Shown piece after piece: positions 49,198 to 58,689 of a stretch of 64,000 bases of DNA; within the stretch, counting starts at the first letter, position 1; every line of letters begins with the position of its first letter. Source of the DNA: Nitrososphaerota archaeon (lineage in GTDB: Archaea; Thermoproteota; Nitrososphaeria; Nitrososphaerales; Nitrosopumilaceae). A program made the position numbers and the translations under genes. The notes under the pieces are model-generated. The model ran no database searches and was not told where the DNA came from. It saw nothing but the letters and a program-made list of their open reading frames with translations. The stretch is taken from the NCBI GenBank assembly GCA_021323705.1, contig JAJPKL010000027.1, forward strand, positions 1 to 64,000. The letters are read 5' to 3'.

Positions 49198-50033
49198 TTC
49201 AAAAGATCGCCTATTGCCTTCATGTCAAGATTTGATTTCACGGTGCGACTTAAATTCTCTATCTCTTTTTCCAGCAGTTTGACATATTTTGAAGTAAACG
49301 ATACCTGCTTTGGGTTTGCGTGAAGCGAGTCTTCGTCTGGTATGTCAAATTTCAAGAGTGGAACAGTACCAAGTACAGGCCTGCCAGTCTTGTTCTTCAA
49401 AAATACAAGTCCTGGACGTAAAATTCTCGAGTCTCCCCTGAATTTGTTTATCACATATCCCTTGACAAATTTCCTGTCTGCCCCAAGCAATTCCATCGTT
49501 CCCACTATACCTGCAAAGGTTCCTCCCTTATCTATGTCAGAGACAAGCAAGACTGGCGACGAGCAGTGCTTTGCCATCCTCATGTTGGCAATGTCATATT
49601 TTTGCATGTTTACCTCTGCAGGAGACCCCGCCCCTTCTAGGATAACAAGATCATAGCGGGATCTTAGTTTATCAAGTGATTTTTTTGCAATCTCGAGTCC
49701 TTTTGTCAAGGCAAACTTTTTGTAATATTCATCAGCATGCATTTTCTTGTAGCGTTTCCCCATGACAAACACCTCGCTTTTGTAGTCACCAAGGGGTTTT
49801 AGCATGATTGGGTTCATGAGGGCAGAGACCTCAGTCTTGGCTGCAATTGCCTGAATTGCCTGGGCTCGCGAGATCTCAAAGTCATCTCCCCGATAAGAGT
49901 ACGATGACATGTTTTGTGACTTGAATGGAGCCACTCTGTATCCCTTTTCTGCAAAAATTCTGCACAGTGCAGTGACAAGAGTTGTCTTGCCTGCGCCGGA
50001 AGACGTACCTTGGATCATTAGCGTTTTTGTCAT
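49194..50033 (-). CDS. Short cobyric acid synthase (CobQ/CbiP synthetase domain, no GATase domain)
   Basis: LMIQGTSSGAGKTTLVTALCRIFAEKGYRVAPFKSQNMS, VILEGAGSPAEVNM, VSDIDKGGTFAGIVGT; only 279 aa. Confidence 0.85.
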   Translation of the reverse strand: MTKTLMIQGTSSGAGKTTLVTALCRIFAEKGYRVAPFKSQNMSSYSYRGDDFEISRAQAIQAIAAKTEVSALMNPIMLKPLGDYKSEVFVMGKRYKKMHADEYYKKFALTKGLEIAKKSLDKLRSRYDLVILEGAGSPAEVNMQKYDIANMRMAKHCSSPVLLVSDIDKGGTFAGIVGTMELLGADRKFVKGYVINKFRGDSRILRPGLVFLKNKTGRPVLGTVPLLKFDIPDEDSLHANPKQVSFTSKYVKLLEKEIENLSRTVKSNLDMKAIGDLLK

Positions 50034-51130
50034 ATCTTACTCAGTTCTTTTGCAAGTTTTTGGTTTTCACTGTGTGTCTTCACTGCTACTCTGATGAATC
50101 TGTCATCAAGTCCTTTAAACGAGCTGCAATCCCTTACCAGTATATTTTTTTTCAACAGTTTTTTTTGCAGTTGTTTTGAGCGAATTTTTGATTCTATCAA
50201 AACAAAGTTTGTGTCAGAGTCATAGCACTGAAATTTGTTTATCTTGGATATTGAATTTTTTAGAAATTTTCGTTCTTTTTCAATTAATTTTCTGGTCTTG
50301 TCAAGGTGTGACCTGTTTGATAATGCCTTTATCGCAATGTTTTGAGCAATGCCGCTTATGTTCCACGGTATCTTTATTCTGTTTAGCACCTCAATCATGT
50401 TTCGGCTTCCAAGTCCATATCCTACCCGCAGACCTGCAAGGCCAAATGATTTTGTCATTGACCTCAGGATGAATAGGTTATCAAATTTATGCAATCCTGA
50501 TACGATGCTTTCGTTCAAATTTGAAAGCTCGATGAAACACTCATCGACGAAGACCAACGAAGAGTTTCTGCGTGAAGCTTCCAGTATCTTGAGCATGTTT
50601 TTTTTACTAGTTAGAATGCCTGTCGGATTGTTGGGGTTGCAGACAAAGGTGCAATAATTTTTTGGGATTTCCCTCACAAATTCATCAATGTCACAGTTGA
50701 GATTCATGGTTTTGAAATAAGAAATTTTTGCATTTTCTAGTCTTGCTGCTGCTTCGTATTCTCCAAAGGTAGGTATCGGAATCAGGACTCGGCGCTTGTT
50801 CAAAAATGCTTTGCAAAAGTTGTAAATTATTTCTGTGGCACCGCTGCCTACAACAATTTGCTCTTTTGGAACCTTGGTATATTTTTCCAAGCTTTTCCTA
50901 AGATTGACTGAATCAGAATCTGGATACACGGAAAATAACTTGGAATTTTTTTTCAAGTCATTTCTTATTGAAGGTGGAAACCCAAGTGGATTGACGTTGG
51001 AACTAAAGTCTAGTATCTTTGGATCAAAACCCAGACCTGTGGAATAAATGCCGCCATGGGCTACTTTCCTGTGGCTGGCAACTGACGGTGCCACCCCCAG
51101 TCTCATGTTTTTTGAACGGCGCGTGGACAT
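50030..51130 (-). CDS. Aminotransferase class I/II in cobalamin operon (threonine-phosphate decarboxylase-like)
   Basis: HGGIYSTGLGFDPKILDFSSNVNPLGFP, NPNNPTGIL, RSMTKSFGLAGLRVGY. Confidence 0.85.
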   Translation of the reverse strand: MSTRRSKNMRLGVAPSVASHRKVAHGGIYSTGLGFDPKILDFSSNVNPLGFPPSIRNDLKKNSKLFSVYPDSDSVNLRKSLEKYTKVPKEQIVVGSGATEIIYNFCKAFLNKRRVLIPIPTFGEYEAAARLENAKISYFKTMNLNCDIDEFVREIPKNYCTFVCNPNNPTGILTSKKNMLKILEASRRNSSLVFVDECFIELSNLNESIVSGLHKFDNLFILRSMTKSFGLAGLRVGYGLGSRNMIEVLNRIKIPWNISGIAQNIAIKALSNRSHLDKTRKLIEKERKFLKNSISKINKFQCYDSDTNFVLIESKIRSKQLQKKLLKKNILVRDCSSFKGLDDRFIRVAVKTHSENQKLAKELSKI

Positions 51131-51230
51131 TTTGTGTTTTGGTTGGGGTACTAGGTTAGTACTAAGTTTTTACTAACTTGTGCCGGCAAGTACTAAAGAA
51201 ATATTAATTGTATGAGAGGAATTTTTTCAT

Positions 51231-52310
51231 ATGAAGAAACGTGTAGCTATCATAGGCGTTACTGGAGCAGTAGGACAGGAGTTCGTGGTAGCCCTCAATA
51301 ACCACCCATGGTTTGAGGTAAAGCAGATAGCTGCATCAGAGAGGTCTGCAAAGAAGAAGTTTGTTGATGCAATAAGAGACCAAAATAGCGGCATTCTCAG
51401 ATGGCATATCAGAGACCCCGTTCCCGATTATGTTAAAGAAATGATTGTAGAATCAGTTGACGACATCAAGCCAGAAAATCTTGATTTGATATTTAGCTCT
51501 GTTGAAAGCGAGGCTGCAAGAAAGATAGAGACAAAATTTGCGCAGTACGTGCCTGTCATCAGTACGTCTGCTGCATACAGGTATGAATCCGACGTACCCA
51601 TTCTAATTCCAGGCATAAATGACGACCACATTGCACTCTTAGATCAGCAAAAAAAGAACAGGGGTTGGAAGGGATTTGTGGCACCGCTGCCAAACTGTAC
51701 TACTACGGGATTAGCAATCACGATGAAGCCTCTCCTTGACAAGTTTGGAGCTCAGAAAATAATCATGACTTCAATGCAGTCAATGTCCGGTGCAGGAAGG
51801 TCTCCCGGCGTTTCTGCTCTAGATATTACAGATAACATTATTCCGTATATTCCAAAAGAGGAAGACAAGGTAAGGGTAGAGACAGGAAAGATTCTCGGCA
51901 AACTGGTAGACGGAAAGATAGACCCAGCCAAGCTAAAGGTCAGTTGCACTTGCACAAGAGTGCCTGTCATCGATGGCCACACAGAGACCGTATTTGTGGA
52001 GACAGCGGCCCACACCGATCCAGAAGGCGTAAAGAACGCAATGAAGGAGTTTTCAAGTAAGGTAAGTGTTGCCGGTCTGCCTTCTGCTCCAAAAGAGTAT
52101 CTGATGGTCAACGAAGATCCAACAAGGCCACAGCCAAGACTTGATCGTGAAATAAATGGGGGCATGACAACAGTGGTTGGTAGGATAAGAGAAGATACAG
52201 TCTTTGATAACGGCATCAAGTACGTGTTATTTTCACACAACGAAAAGATGGGCTCTGCCAAAGGAGCTGTGTTGTTAGCCGAGATGCTGTACAAAAAAGG
52301 CTACGTCTAG
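51231..52310 (+). CDS. asd: Aspartate-semialdehyde dehydrogenase
   Basis: VAIIGVTGAVGQEFVVAL, PLPNCTTTGLAI, SGAGRSPGVSALD. Confidence 0.94.
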   Translation: MKKRVAIIGVTGAVGQEFVVALNNHPWFEVKQIAASERSAKKKFVDAIRDQNSGILRWHIRDPVPDYVKEMIVESVDDIKPENLDLIFSSVESEAARKIETKFAQYVPVISTSAAYRYESDVPILIPGINDDHIALLDQQKKNRGWKGFVAPLPNCTTTGLAITMKPLLDKFGAQKIIMTSMQSMSGAGRSPGVSALDITDNIIPYIPKEEDKVRVETGKILGKLVDGKIDPAKLKVSCTCTRVPVIDGHTETVFVETAAHTDPEGVKNAMKEFSSKVSVAGLPSAPKEYLMVNEDPTRPQPRLDREINGGMTTVVGRIREDTVFDNGIKYVLFSHNEKMGSAKGAVLLAEMLYKKGYV

Positions 52311-52356
52311 CCAGATGCAAATTTTAGAAAAATTATAATAACAAGTTTATTAAGAT

Positions 52357-52377
52357 CCATTTATTCACAATAAATGG
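52357..52377. promoter_or_regulatory. 21-bp perfect inverted repeat upstream of Lrp/AsnC gene
   Basis: CCATTTATT-CAC-AATAAATGG, 8 bp upstream of ATG at 52386. Confidence 0.6.
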
Positions 52378-52385
52378 TGTTTTGA

Positions 52386-52844
52386 ATGGCAAAAGTTGAT
52401 GATTTAGATATGATAATTTTATCGGAGTTATCTCAGGATGCAAACATCTCCGTTCCACGCATCTCAAAGAAGATAAACGTAAACTCGTCAGTTGTTTACA
52501 GCAGGATCAAGAGGCTTATCAAAAGGAAGCTCATCGAGCGCTTTACTATCGTAGTAAATGACAGGGAGCTCGGCTACACTGTAAAGGCCCTCACAGGCAT
52601 AAACATGGACTCTAAGATGAGAGACCATGTAATTGAGGAGTTGTTGAAGATAGCAGAGGTAAGAGAGATTTCAGAGGTGACAGGCAGATTTGACATCATA
52701 GTTACCATGTATGCCAAAAACCTCGATGAGATGCACAGGCTTATCTCTGAAAGAGTAGGACGGATACAAGGGGTCCAGCGCTCTGAGAGCTTCATTGAGA
52801 TGAAGCGAACCACAAAGCCGATGCCCTACAAGCCCTCAAAATAA
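52386..52844 (+). CDS. Lrp/AsnC family transcriptional regulator
   Basis: DLDMIILSELSQDANISVPRISKKINVNSSVVYSRIKRL HTH plus RAM domain. Confidence 0.95.
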   Translation: MAKVDDLDMIILSELSQDANISVPRISKKINVNSSVVYSRIKRLIKRKLIERFTIVVNDRELGYTVKALTGINMDSKMRDHVIEELLKIAEVREISEVTGRFDIIVTMYAKNLDEMHRLISERVGRIQGVQRSESFIEMKRTTKPMPYKPSK

Positions 52845-52896
52845 TTGCCAAATTTTCAACCTATAAATATCAAAAAGGCTCCAAAAAGGGACAAGC

Positions 52897-53805
52897 GTGT
52901 TAACCACAAAAGCTAGTTCCAGAATTAAGACATACTATGAAGTAACCAAGCCAAAGATATGGTATCTTCTTGTCTTTACAGCAATGGGTGCAACCTATAC
53001 TGCTTCCAACCTTTATCACATTCCAGTCTCGGCCCTGACTTGGGCACTTGTCACCTTTGGTGTTATAGCAGGCTCTGCTGCAGCAAACACCCTGACAAAC
53101 TACAATGACAGAGACATTGACGCAATCATGGAAAGGACAAAAGAAAGACCAATCCCAAGTCGAAGAATCTATCCTGCAAAAAAAGCTCTCCACTTTGGGT
53201 TAATTCTTGCAGGAATTTCTCTTGCCTGCGCATTTGCAATCAACATGTGGGCCGGCATCTTTATGGCATTTGGCCTTGCAGACAACATTCTAGTTTACAG
53301 CAAGCTACTGAAGCGAAGAAGCAGAACAAACATTGTGCTTGGTGGATTCTCAGGCGGAGCGCCTGCAATGATTGGCTATGTAGCGGTGACAACAACTGGT
53401 CTTTGGGACCTTGGACTGATCATGGCAGGACTTGTCTTTGTCTGGATTCCAATGCACATCTGGAGCCTTACCTTGCATGTCAAAGAAGATTACAACAAAG
53501 TAAGAGTGCCGATGCTTACTGCCGTAGAATCTGAAAAGACATCGGTCCGAGTGATTGCAGGAACCACACTAATGATGGTGTTGTTTAGTGTTCTGCCATT
53601 TTTCATGACAGACAGTTCTGGAAAACACTTGTTCCATGAAATTTATCTCTACACCGCAATAGCATCTGGGGCAATAATGGTAGCACTAAGCTTGTGGCTG
53701 CTTGTAAAACCTTCCGAGAGGGCATCGTGGACACTTTTCAAGTTCTCAAGTCCATATCTTGCAATCTTGTTTATTGCACTGATGATAGACTCCGCTCTAA
53801 GATGA
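52897..53805 (+). CDS. ctaB: Protoheme IX farnesyltransferase (heme o synthase)
   Basis: TKPKIWYLLVFTAMGA, NYNDRDIDAIMERTKERPIPS, WIPMHIWSL. Confidence 0.93.
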   Translation: MLTTKASSRIKTYYEVTKPKIWYLLVFTAMGATYTASNLYHIPVSALTWALVTFGVIAGSAAANTLTNYNDRDIDAIMERTKERPIPSRRIYPAKKALHFGLILAGISLACAFAINMWAGIFMAFGLADNILVYSKLLKRRSRTNIVLGGFSGGAPAMIGYVAVTTTGLWDLGLIMAGLVFVWIPMHIWSLTLHVKEDYNKVRVPMLTAVESEKTSVRVIAGTTLMMVLFSVLPFFMTDSSGKHLFHEIYLYTAIASGAIMVALSLWLLVKPSERASWTLFKFSSPYLAILFIALMIDSALR

Positions 53806-53806
53806 G

Positions 53807-55138
53807 CTAGAGATATTTTTTGACAGATATTTTTTCAAACCCCGGGATCTTTGCAATCTCAAATCCTTCGGGACGTTTTGAGAATGACCGCGTCGCATCT
53901 ATTCCCATTTTTGTTGTAAGCAAATTTTTTTGATCACTTGACGGGTCAAGGCTTGAGCCCCGCACCTTTGGAATTACGACAAGTTTCTTGTCTGCCTGAA
54001 ATCTTGTAGCTATTGCATATTCAACCTCTACTGGATTTGACGGATTGATGTCATTGTCTACTACAATCACGTGTTTGAGCGACCTGTGGGCACCAAAGGC
54101 TGCATCAATTGCTTTTTTCGGATCGGATTCTTTCTTCTTTGAGATCTGTACAATTGCGTGCAGCCAGTTACATCCTCCATCACTTAGCACTACTCTCCTT
54201 ATCTGCGGCATGGCCTGTCTGAGATTTTTGTTTAGTTTTGCTTCAATAGGCATGCCCATCAACAACCTGTGCTCTGCATATCCTGATAAAATGTCATGAA
54301 ATATGGGATTGTTTCTATAGTACATCCTTTCAAGCTCAAAGACCGGCTGTTCTCTCTTAAAGTCATAGGTGCGGAGCATCTCCACCATCCACTCCTTGTG
54401 GGTCTTGTCCTTCAGTATGCGCCCTTCAAGGACAATCTCGGCTTCAGACGGCACAAATAATCCAGAATAAGGACACATCGCAAGCATTAGTCTCTTATTT
54501 AGTAAAACGTTGGCAATCTCTAGTTCATCTTTGCCCCACTCGGCTTGATACGCCCCTGCTATAGATACGGCTGGATGCACTCCTACAGTAATGGCTACAC
54601 GCAGGTCTTCTCCACGCTCTTTTGCAAACATGAAGGATCTGTGGAGGTGCCTTCCTTCCACCATCCTCACTGAAAAATGGCGTTCATCTAGTCTTAGCAG
54701 CCTATGAAACGAAGAGTTTTGCGTTCCAGTCTCTTGGTTTTGTGTGTAAATTACAGACGATGTGATAAAGGCTCCAGGCTCTTTTTCAAAGTGAGTTATG
54801 ATTGGCAAGTCATAGAGGTCTCTTGAATGATTTTCCATGAACCTTGCTTTTGTTGCTATTTTTGGTTTTGATGCGTGGTTGATGGCGTAGCTTACCTTAT
54901 CGTGAATCTTGTCTTCTGTTGTACCTACAGCTAATGCAAACCTCTTCTTTGTGCCAACAAGATTTGATACAACGCGAAATTTGCTTTCCTTAATATTTTC
55001 AAAGAGTGCTGCTTTTGAGCCGTCAAGTTTTGCAGTTATGGCAGCAATCTCATATTTTGTAGAAACTTTCTTTTTTACAACAGCAAGTTCTTTTGCCTTG
55101 GAAACCTGACTTAGGTATCCCCGCAGATCTGCTGTCAT
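53807..55138 (-). CDS. UbiD family decarboxylase
   Basis: GRHLHRSFMFAKERGEDLRVAITVGVHPA, SEAEIVLEG, VVDNDINPSNPVEVEYAIATR. Confidence 0.92.
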   Translation of the reverse strand: MTADLRGYLSQVSKAKELAVVKKKVSTKYEIAAITAKLDGSKAALFENIKESKFRVVSNLVGTKKRFALAVGTTEDKIHDKVSYAINHASKPKIATKARFMENHSRDLYDLPIITHFEKEPGAFITSSVIYTQNQETGTQNSSFHRLLRLDERHFSVRMVEGRHLHRSFMFAKERGEDLRVAITVGVHPAVSIAGAYQAEWGKDELEIANVLLNKRLMLAMCPYSGLFVPSEAEIVLEGRILKDKTHKEWMVEMLRTYDFKREQPVFELERMYYRNNPIFHDILSGYAEHRLLMGMPIEAKLNKNLRQAMPQIRRVVLSDGGCNWLHAIVQISKKKESDPKKAIDAAFGAHRSLKHVIVVDNDINPSNPVEVEYAIATRFQADKKLVVIPKVRGSSLDPSSDQKNLLTTKMGIDATRSFSKRPEGFEIAKIPGFEKISVKKYL

Positions 55139-55473
55139 TACTTGATAATCTCCATAATTTCGTTCATTAGGATCTTCATGCTTTCAAGATTTAGCTCTTT
55201 TTGTATGTTTAATGAAAAAATGCATATGCCGTTTATAGTTGACGCTACTCGTTCTGAAACCATCTTTAAAAAAATTGTTTCAGATTTTGAGGGTATTACT
55301 GTAGCAGTACTTGTACGACCCCCAGAACCTATTGAAACTACAAGCGTTCCAATCTTTTCTTTGCCCTCTGTTATAGAAATAAAATTTCCATTATCGAAGG
55401 GAACAATTTGAACCAAGAAATCCCGATTATCGACATTGACGGTTTTTTTTCTATAACCGACCTGCGATACCAT
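55138..55473 (-). CDS. Conserved hypothetical protein
   Basis: 111 aa uninterrupted ORF abutting ubiD-like gene; no family recognised. Confidence 0.55.
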   Translation of the reverse strand: MVSQVGYRKKTVNVDNRDFLVQIVPFDNGNFISITEGKEKIGTLVVSIGSGGRTSTATVIPSKSETIFLKMVSERVASTINGICIFSLNIQKELNLESMKILMNEIMEIIK

Positions 55474-55491
55474 CAGCTTACGACAGCTGTT

Positions 55492-55728
55492 CTACGCCTT
55501 TATTGCTATCGCTTCTAGCTGATCTGCTTCTACTCTTGCGCGTAGTTTTGCCTTGTACTTGAGGTTTCGTGGTTTAGTTCTGAGTCTGTATCCGCAGCAT
55601 GGACACCAAAGACCTTCCCATTTGATGAAGATCTCACAAATTTGACATCTTTTCTGTCCTGATGCGTAACGGCCCGTACCTACTGGCTTCTGTGCCTTGT
55701 ATCTTGTGCATATTCCTTTACATGTCAT
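55492..55728 (-). CDS. Zinc-ribbon protein
   Basis: CKGICTRY...RYASGQKRCQICEIFIKWEGLWCPCCGYRLRTKPR. Confidence 0.8.
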   Translation of the reverse strand: MTCKGICTRYKAQKPVGTGRYASGQKRCQICEIFIKWEGLWCPCCGYRLRTKPRNLKYKAKLRARVEADQLEAIAIKA

Positions 55729-55985
55729 TTTGAGTCACTTGTTACCTGTGTAATATATTGTAGTATTAGTATGATTTAAGCATAGATCAGAAATTTCCAT
55801 AATTTTAAACGTAAGTTTTTATAAAAATTATACATGGTCATCCATGGACAGATCAACAGTTTTCAGGAAAAACGAGGAAATGTTCTATAAATATGTATGC
55901 CTATTTGAAAATCAAAATTTTTCAAATTTTCCCGTACATTTTCAATCAAATATTTAAGGGTTTATGATCATTTTTCCGATTTTTT

Positions 55986-56600
55986 TCAACCAATTCTTGA
56001 TAGAGGAAGCACAAGATGTCTGTACCCTTCCCTTTGAGTGATGTACCGTGCAGACAGTCTGTCGCGTGTTCCGCGCTTGTTGTAGTTCTTTACTCTAACC
56101 GAGGTCTTGCGCTCATCGACAAATTCCAGCTCAAAGTGTGAGCAGAAGCGAAGATTTAGCATGTTGGTTATCTGCCTTGCAATCAACATGTTTCCATTTC
56201 CTACCTTGACAACTTTGCGTTCTGCCTGCAGCCCAACTAGAATTTTTACAATATGCGATATTAGCTCGTCAACTGATGTGTAAATCGAGCTCTCAATTTC
56301 TTTTTCATAATAAAACACAGAAAGTCCTATCCTATTGCCTGGGTCAATTCCGATTACAAGGGAGCTGTAGTGAATACCTGACTCGAGTTTTTTGACTATC
56401 TTTCCTCTTACAATTGTAGGATCATAGTCAAACTCATCATCGAACAGGACTAGGCTGGTCGGTATCTTTGATGATTCTCCAACTGTTGTTAAAATCAATC
56501 TTTTATCGGAGCTTGTGATTTCTTCAGGAAGTACGGAATCGTAGTTTAATTTCAGATTCTTTAGAGTATTTACAAATTTGAAATAGGATCTCCCGTACAC
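55986..56600 (-). CDS. Putative RuvC/RNase H-fold protein
   Basis: SLVIGIDPGNRIGLSVFYYEKEI (RuvC-like first strand) in a 204-aa ORF. Confidence 0.6.
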   Translation of the reverse strand: MYGRSYFKFVNTLKNLKLNYDSVLPEEITSSDKRLILTTVGESSKIPTSLVLFDDEFDYDPTIVRGKIVKKLESGIHYSSLVIGIDPGNRIGLSVFYYEKEIESSIYTSVDELISHIVKILVGLQAERKVVKVGNGNMLIARQITNMLNLRFCSHFELEFVDERKTSVRVKNYNKRGTRDRLSARYITQREGYRHLVLPLSRIG

Positions 56601-56701
56601 CGTTGCAACCGCAATGTTGTTTTGGGTTTGATATGCTATGCCTTAACTCTCTTCCTTGAAAATTTAAAGTTTTTTTGTATCTTTATGTTGATCATTGGGA
56701 A

Positions 56702-57043
56702 TCATTTAGTTGTCAACAAGAGTATTGCCCTTGCCAGATCACCTTTGGCCTCAACCAAAGCCTTGGTTGCTTCCTCTGGTGAGACATTGGCTTGCTGTGC
56801 AACTAGAGTAATGTCCTCTTGGCTAAAGACAGGCACTTCAAGCTCTCTTTCTTCATAGCTTTCAGCTATTACTTGAAAGATGGAGTTGTCTTTTGCCTTC
56901 ATTTCCGTTACTGCAGGTTTTACAATGATAATCTCCTTGGTATCGGTCTTGATTATAACCTCCTGGACATTATTGACCTCCTTCATCTCTAGGCCCATTC
57001 TATCCAACATTCTGCGCATTTCGCGGTTTCCGCCACGCATCAT
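56702..57043 (-). CDS. nac: Nascent polypeptide-associated complex protein
   Basis: NAC domain with C-terminal UBA (DITLVAQQANVSPEEATKALVEAKGDLARAILLL). Confidence 0.94.
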   Translation of the reverse strand: MMRGGNREMRRMLDRMGLEMKEVNNVQEVIIKTDTKEIIIVKPAVTEMKAKDNSIFQVIAESYEERELEVPVFSQEDITLVAQQANVSPEEATKALVEAKGDLARAILLLTTK

Positions 57044-57522
57044 TTCCTATCTATACTTCCTTCGTTTGGACTTTTTAAACTATCTCTGATTTTGATCGCG
57101 ACTCCCCGCTTTAGGGAACGCATCATTTTTGATGAAACAATGGCCTTTCCTACGGCAATTACTTTGTTTTCATGCAAAACAGGCACATCTGAACCGATTA
57201 GGATGTTTTTGCCGCACCAAGTTATATGGTTACAGAATACAGAGTTACCGTTTTCTACAAACGGCTTTGAATCATTATCTACCTCTACACAATTTTCGCG
57301 AAATTTCTTGCTTTTCATGAGCATTTGGGCAAAATTTGGAGTAATGGCAAGACCTCCATCAATTCTTAAGGTGCACAAAAGCGTGTCGTCTTGATACACA
57401 TGCTGTATTCTGCCTGTCTTCTTTGAATAGGTAAACCTGATGTTTTTTGGCAGGTATTTTGACACGCCTGCGCCAAAGAGCGCATCAACGGTATACCTTA
57501 TCTTGAGAGTTGAATCCAACAA
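57040..57522 (-). CDS. PUA domain-containing protein
   Basis: VFCNHITWCGKNILIGSDVPVLHENKVIAVGKAIVSSKMM PUA-like core. Confidence 0.82.
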   Translation of the reverse strand: MLDSTLKIRYTVDALFGAGVSKYLPKNIRFTYSKKTGRIQHVYQDDTLLCTLRIDGGLAITPNFAQMLMKSKKFRENCVEVDNDSKPFVENGNSVFCNHITWCGKNILIGSDVPVLHENKVIAVGKAIVSSKMMRSLKRGVAIKIRDSLKSPNEGSIDRK

Positions 57523-57567
57523 GATAACTTGTTTGCAAGCCCTAATTATTTCTACAAGGGATTCTTT

Positions 57568-57598
57568 ACTATATAGTAGAGCCTAACAACTATATAGA
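57568..57598. promoter_or_regulatory. Two ACTATATAG repeats 21 bp apart upstream of PhoU-like gene
   Basis: actatatag at 57569-57577 and 57590-57598; first embedded in TACTATATAGTA palindrome. Confidence 0.4.
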
Positions 57599-57619
57599 AT
57601 GTCCTAGAACATATTTTGT

Positions 57620-58663
57620 ATGGGAAATACTGAAGAGATGAGAAAAATACAGTTCACCGGCAAGTCTTCCTATATTGTGTCGTTGCCGAAAAACTGGATT
57701 GCAGACATGGGACTAAAACAGGGAGATCAAGTTGCAGTAGTCCGACAGGGAGTTTCCACGTTACAGATTGTTCCACTAAAGCATCACAACAAACCAGTTG
57801 TTACCGAAGACGCAACCATTGAGATAAAACCAGATGATGAAGGGCCTGTAATTATAAGGAAGCTTATATCGCTTTACTTGCTTGGCTTTAACATCATAAA
57901 TGTAAAACCAAAACTTGGAAGACTAAAGCCCACCCAAAGAAATGCAGTAAAAGAAGCTGTTAAAGGAGTTTTGATGGGAACTGAGATCATTGCAGATTCA
58001 ACGGAAGGCATCACCATCCAAGTTCTGATAAATCTCTTTGAGCTGTCAGTGGATGGCGCTTTGAAGAGAATGTTGATAATTGCCAAGTCAATGCAAAATG
58101 ACGCGCTGCTTGCACTTGGAGAAGCCAATTTTGACTTGGCAAAAGAAGTTATTGCAAGCGATGATGAAGTTGACAGGTTCAGCTTTTACATAATACGCCA
58201 GCTAAAGATTGCAATTCAAAACGAACACATGCTAAAGGAGATGGGAATAGAATATCCACATCACTGTCTTGGATACAGGCTGATTGTTAAAAACATAGAA
58301 CGTGTAGGTGACCACGCCACAGAATTGGCCAAGGACCTTCTTGAATTTAAAAAACCTGTCAAGAAATCTGTGCTAGAACCCATACAAGAACTCAGCACAT
58401 TTGCATTAACAGTACTTGATGAAGCATGTTTGTCGCTTTTTAAAAAGGACTTTAATCAGGCAGAACTTACAATAGAAAAAAGTGCTGAGATTTCCAAATA
58501 TGAAAAGAAGATCTTTGACAGCGTCAAGTCAATAAGGGACGATGAAGAGGTATACCGGGTCAGGCGCATGAATGAAAGCATACGCAGAATAGCAGAATAT
58601 GCAAGCGACATTGCCGAGATAGTCATGAATATGACTATAGAAAAAAGCCTGCGAAAGCAATAG
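57620..58663 (+). CDS. PhoU-like protein with N-terminal SpoVT/AbrB DNA-binding domain
   Basis: [35 protein letters not shown] plus PhoU helical repeats. Confidence 0.9.
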   Translation: MGNTEEMRKIQFTGKSSYIVSLPKNWIADMGLKQGDQVAVVRQGVSTLQIVPLKHHNKPVVTEDATIEIKPDDEGPVIIRKLISLYLLGFNIINVKPKLGRLKPTQRNAVKEAVKGVLMGTEIIADSTEGITIQVLINLFELSVDGALKRMLIIAKSMQNDALLALGEANFDLAKEVIASDDEVDRFSFYIIRQLKIAIQNEHMLKEMGIEYPHHCLGYRLIVKNIERVGDHATELAKDLLEFKKPVKKSVLEPIQELSTFALTVLDEACLSLFKKDFNQAELTIEKSAEISKYEKKIFDSVKSIRDDEEVYRVRRMNESIRRIAEYASDIAEIVMNMTIEKSLRKQ

Positions 58664-58689
58664 ATACGAATAGACAGGAACTGTATACA

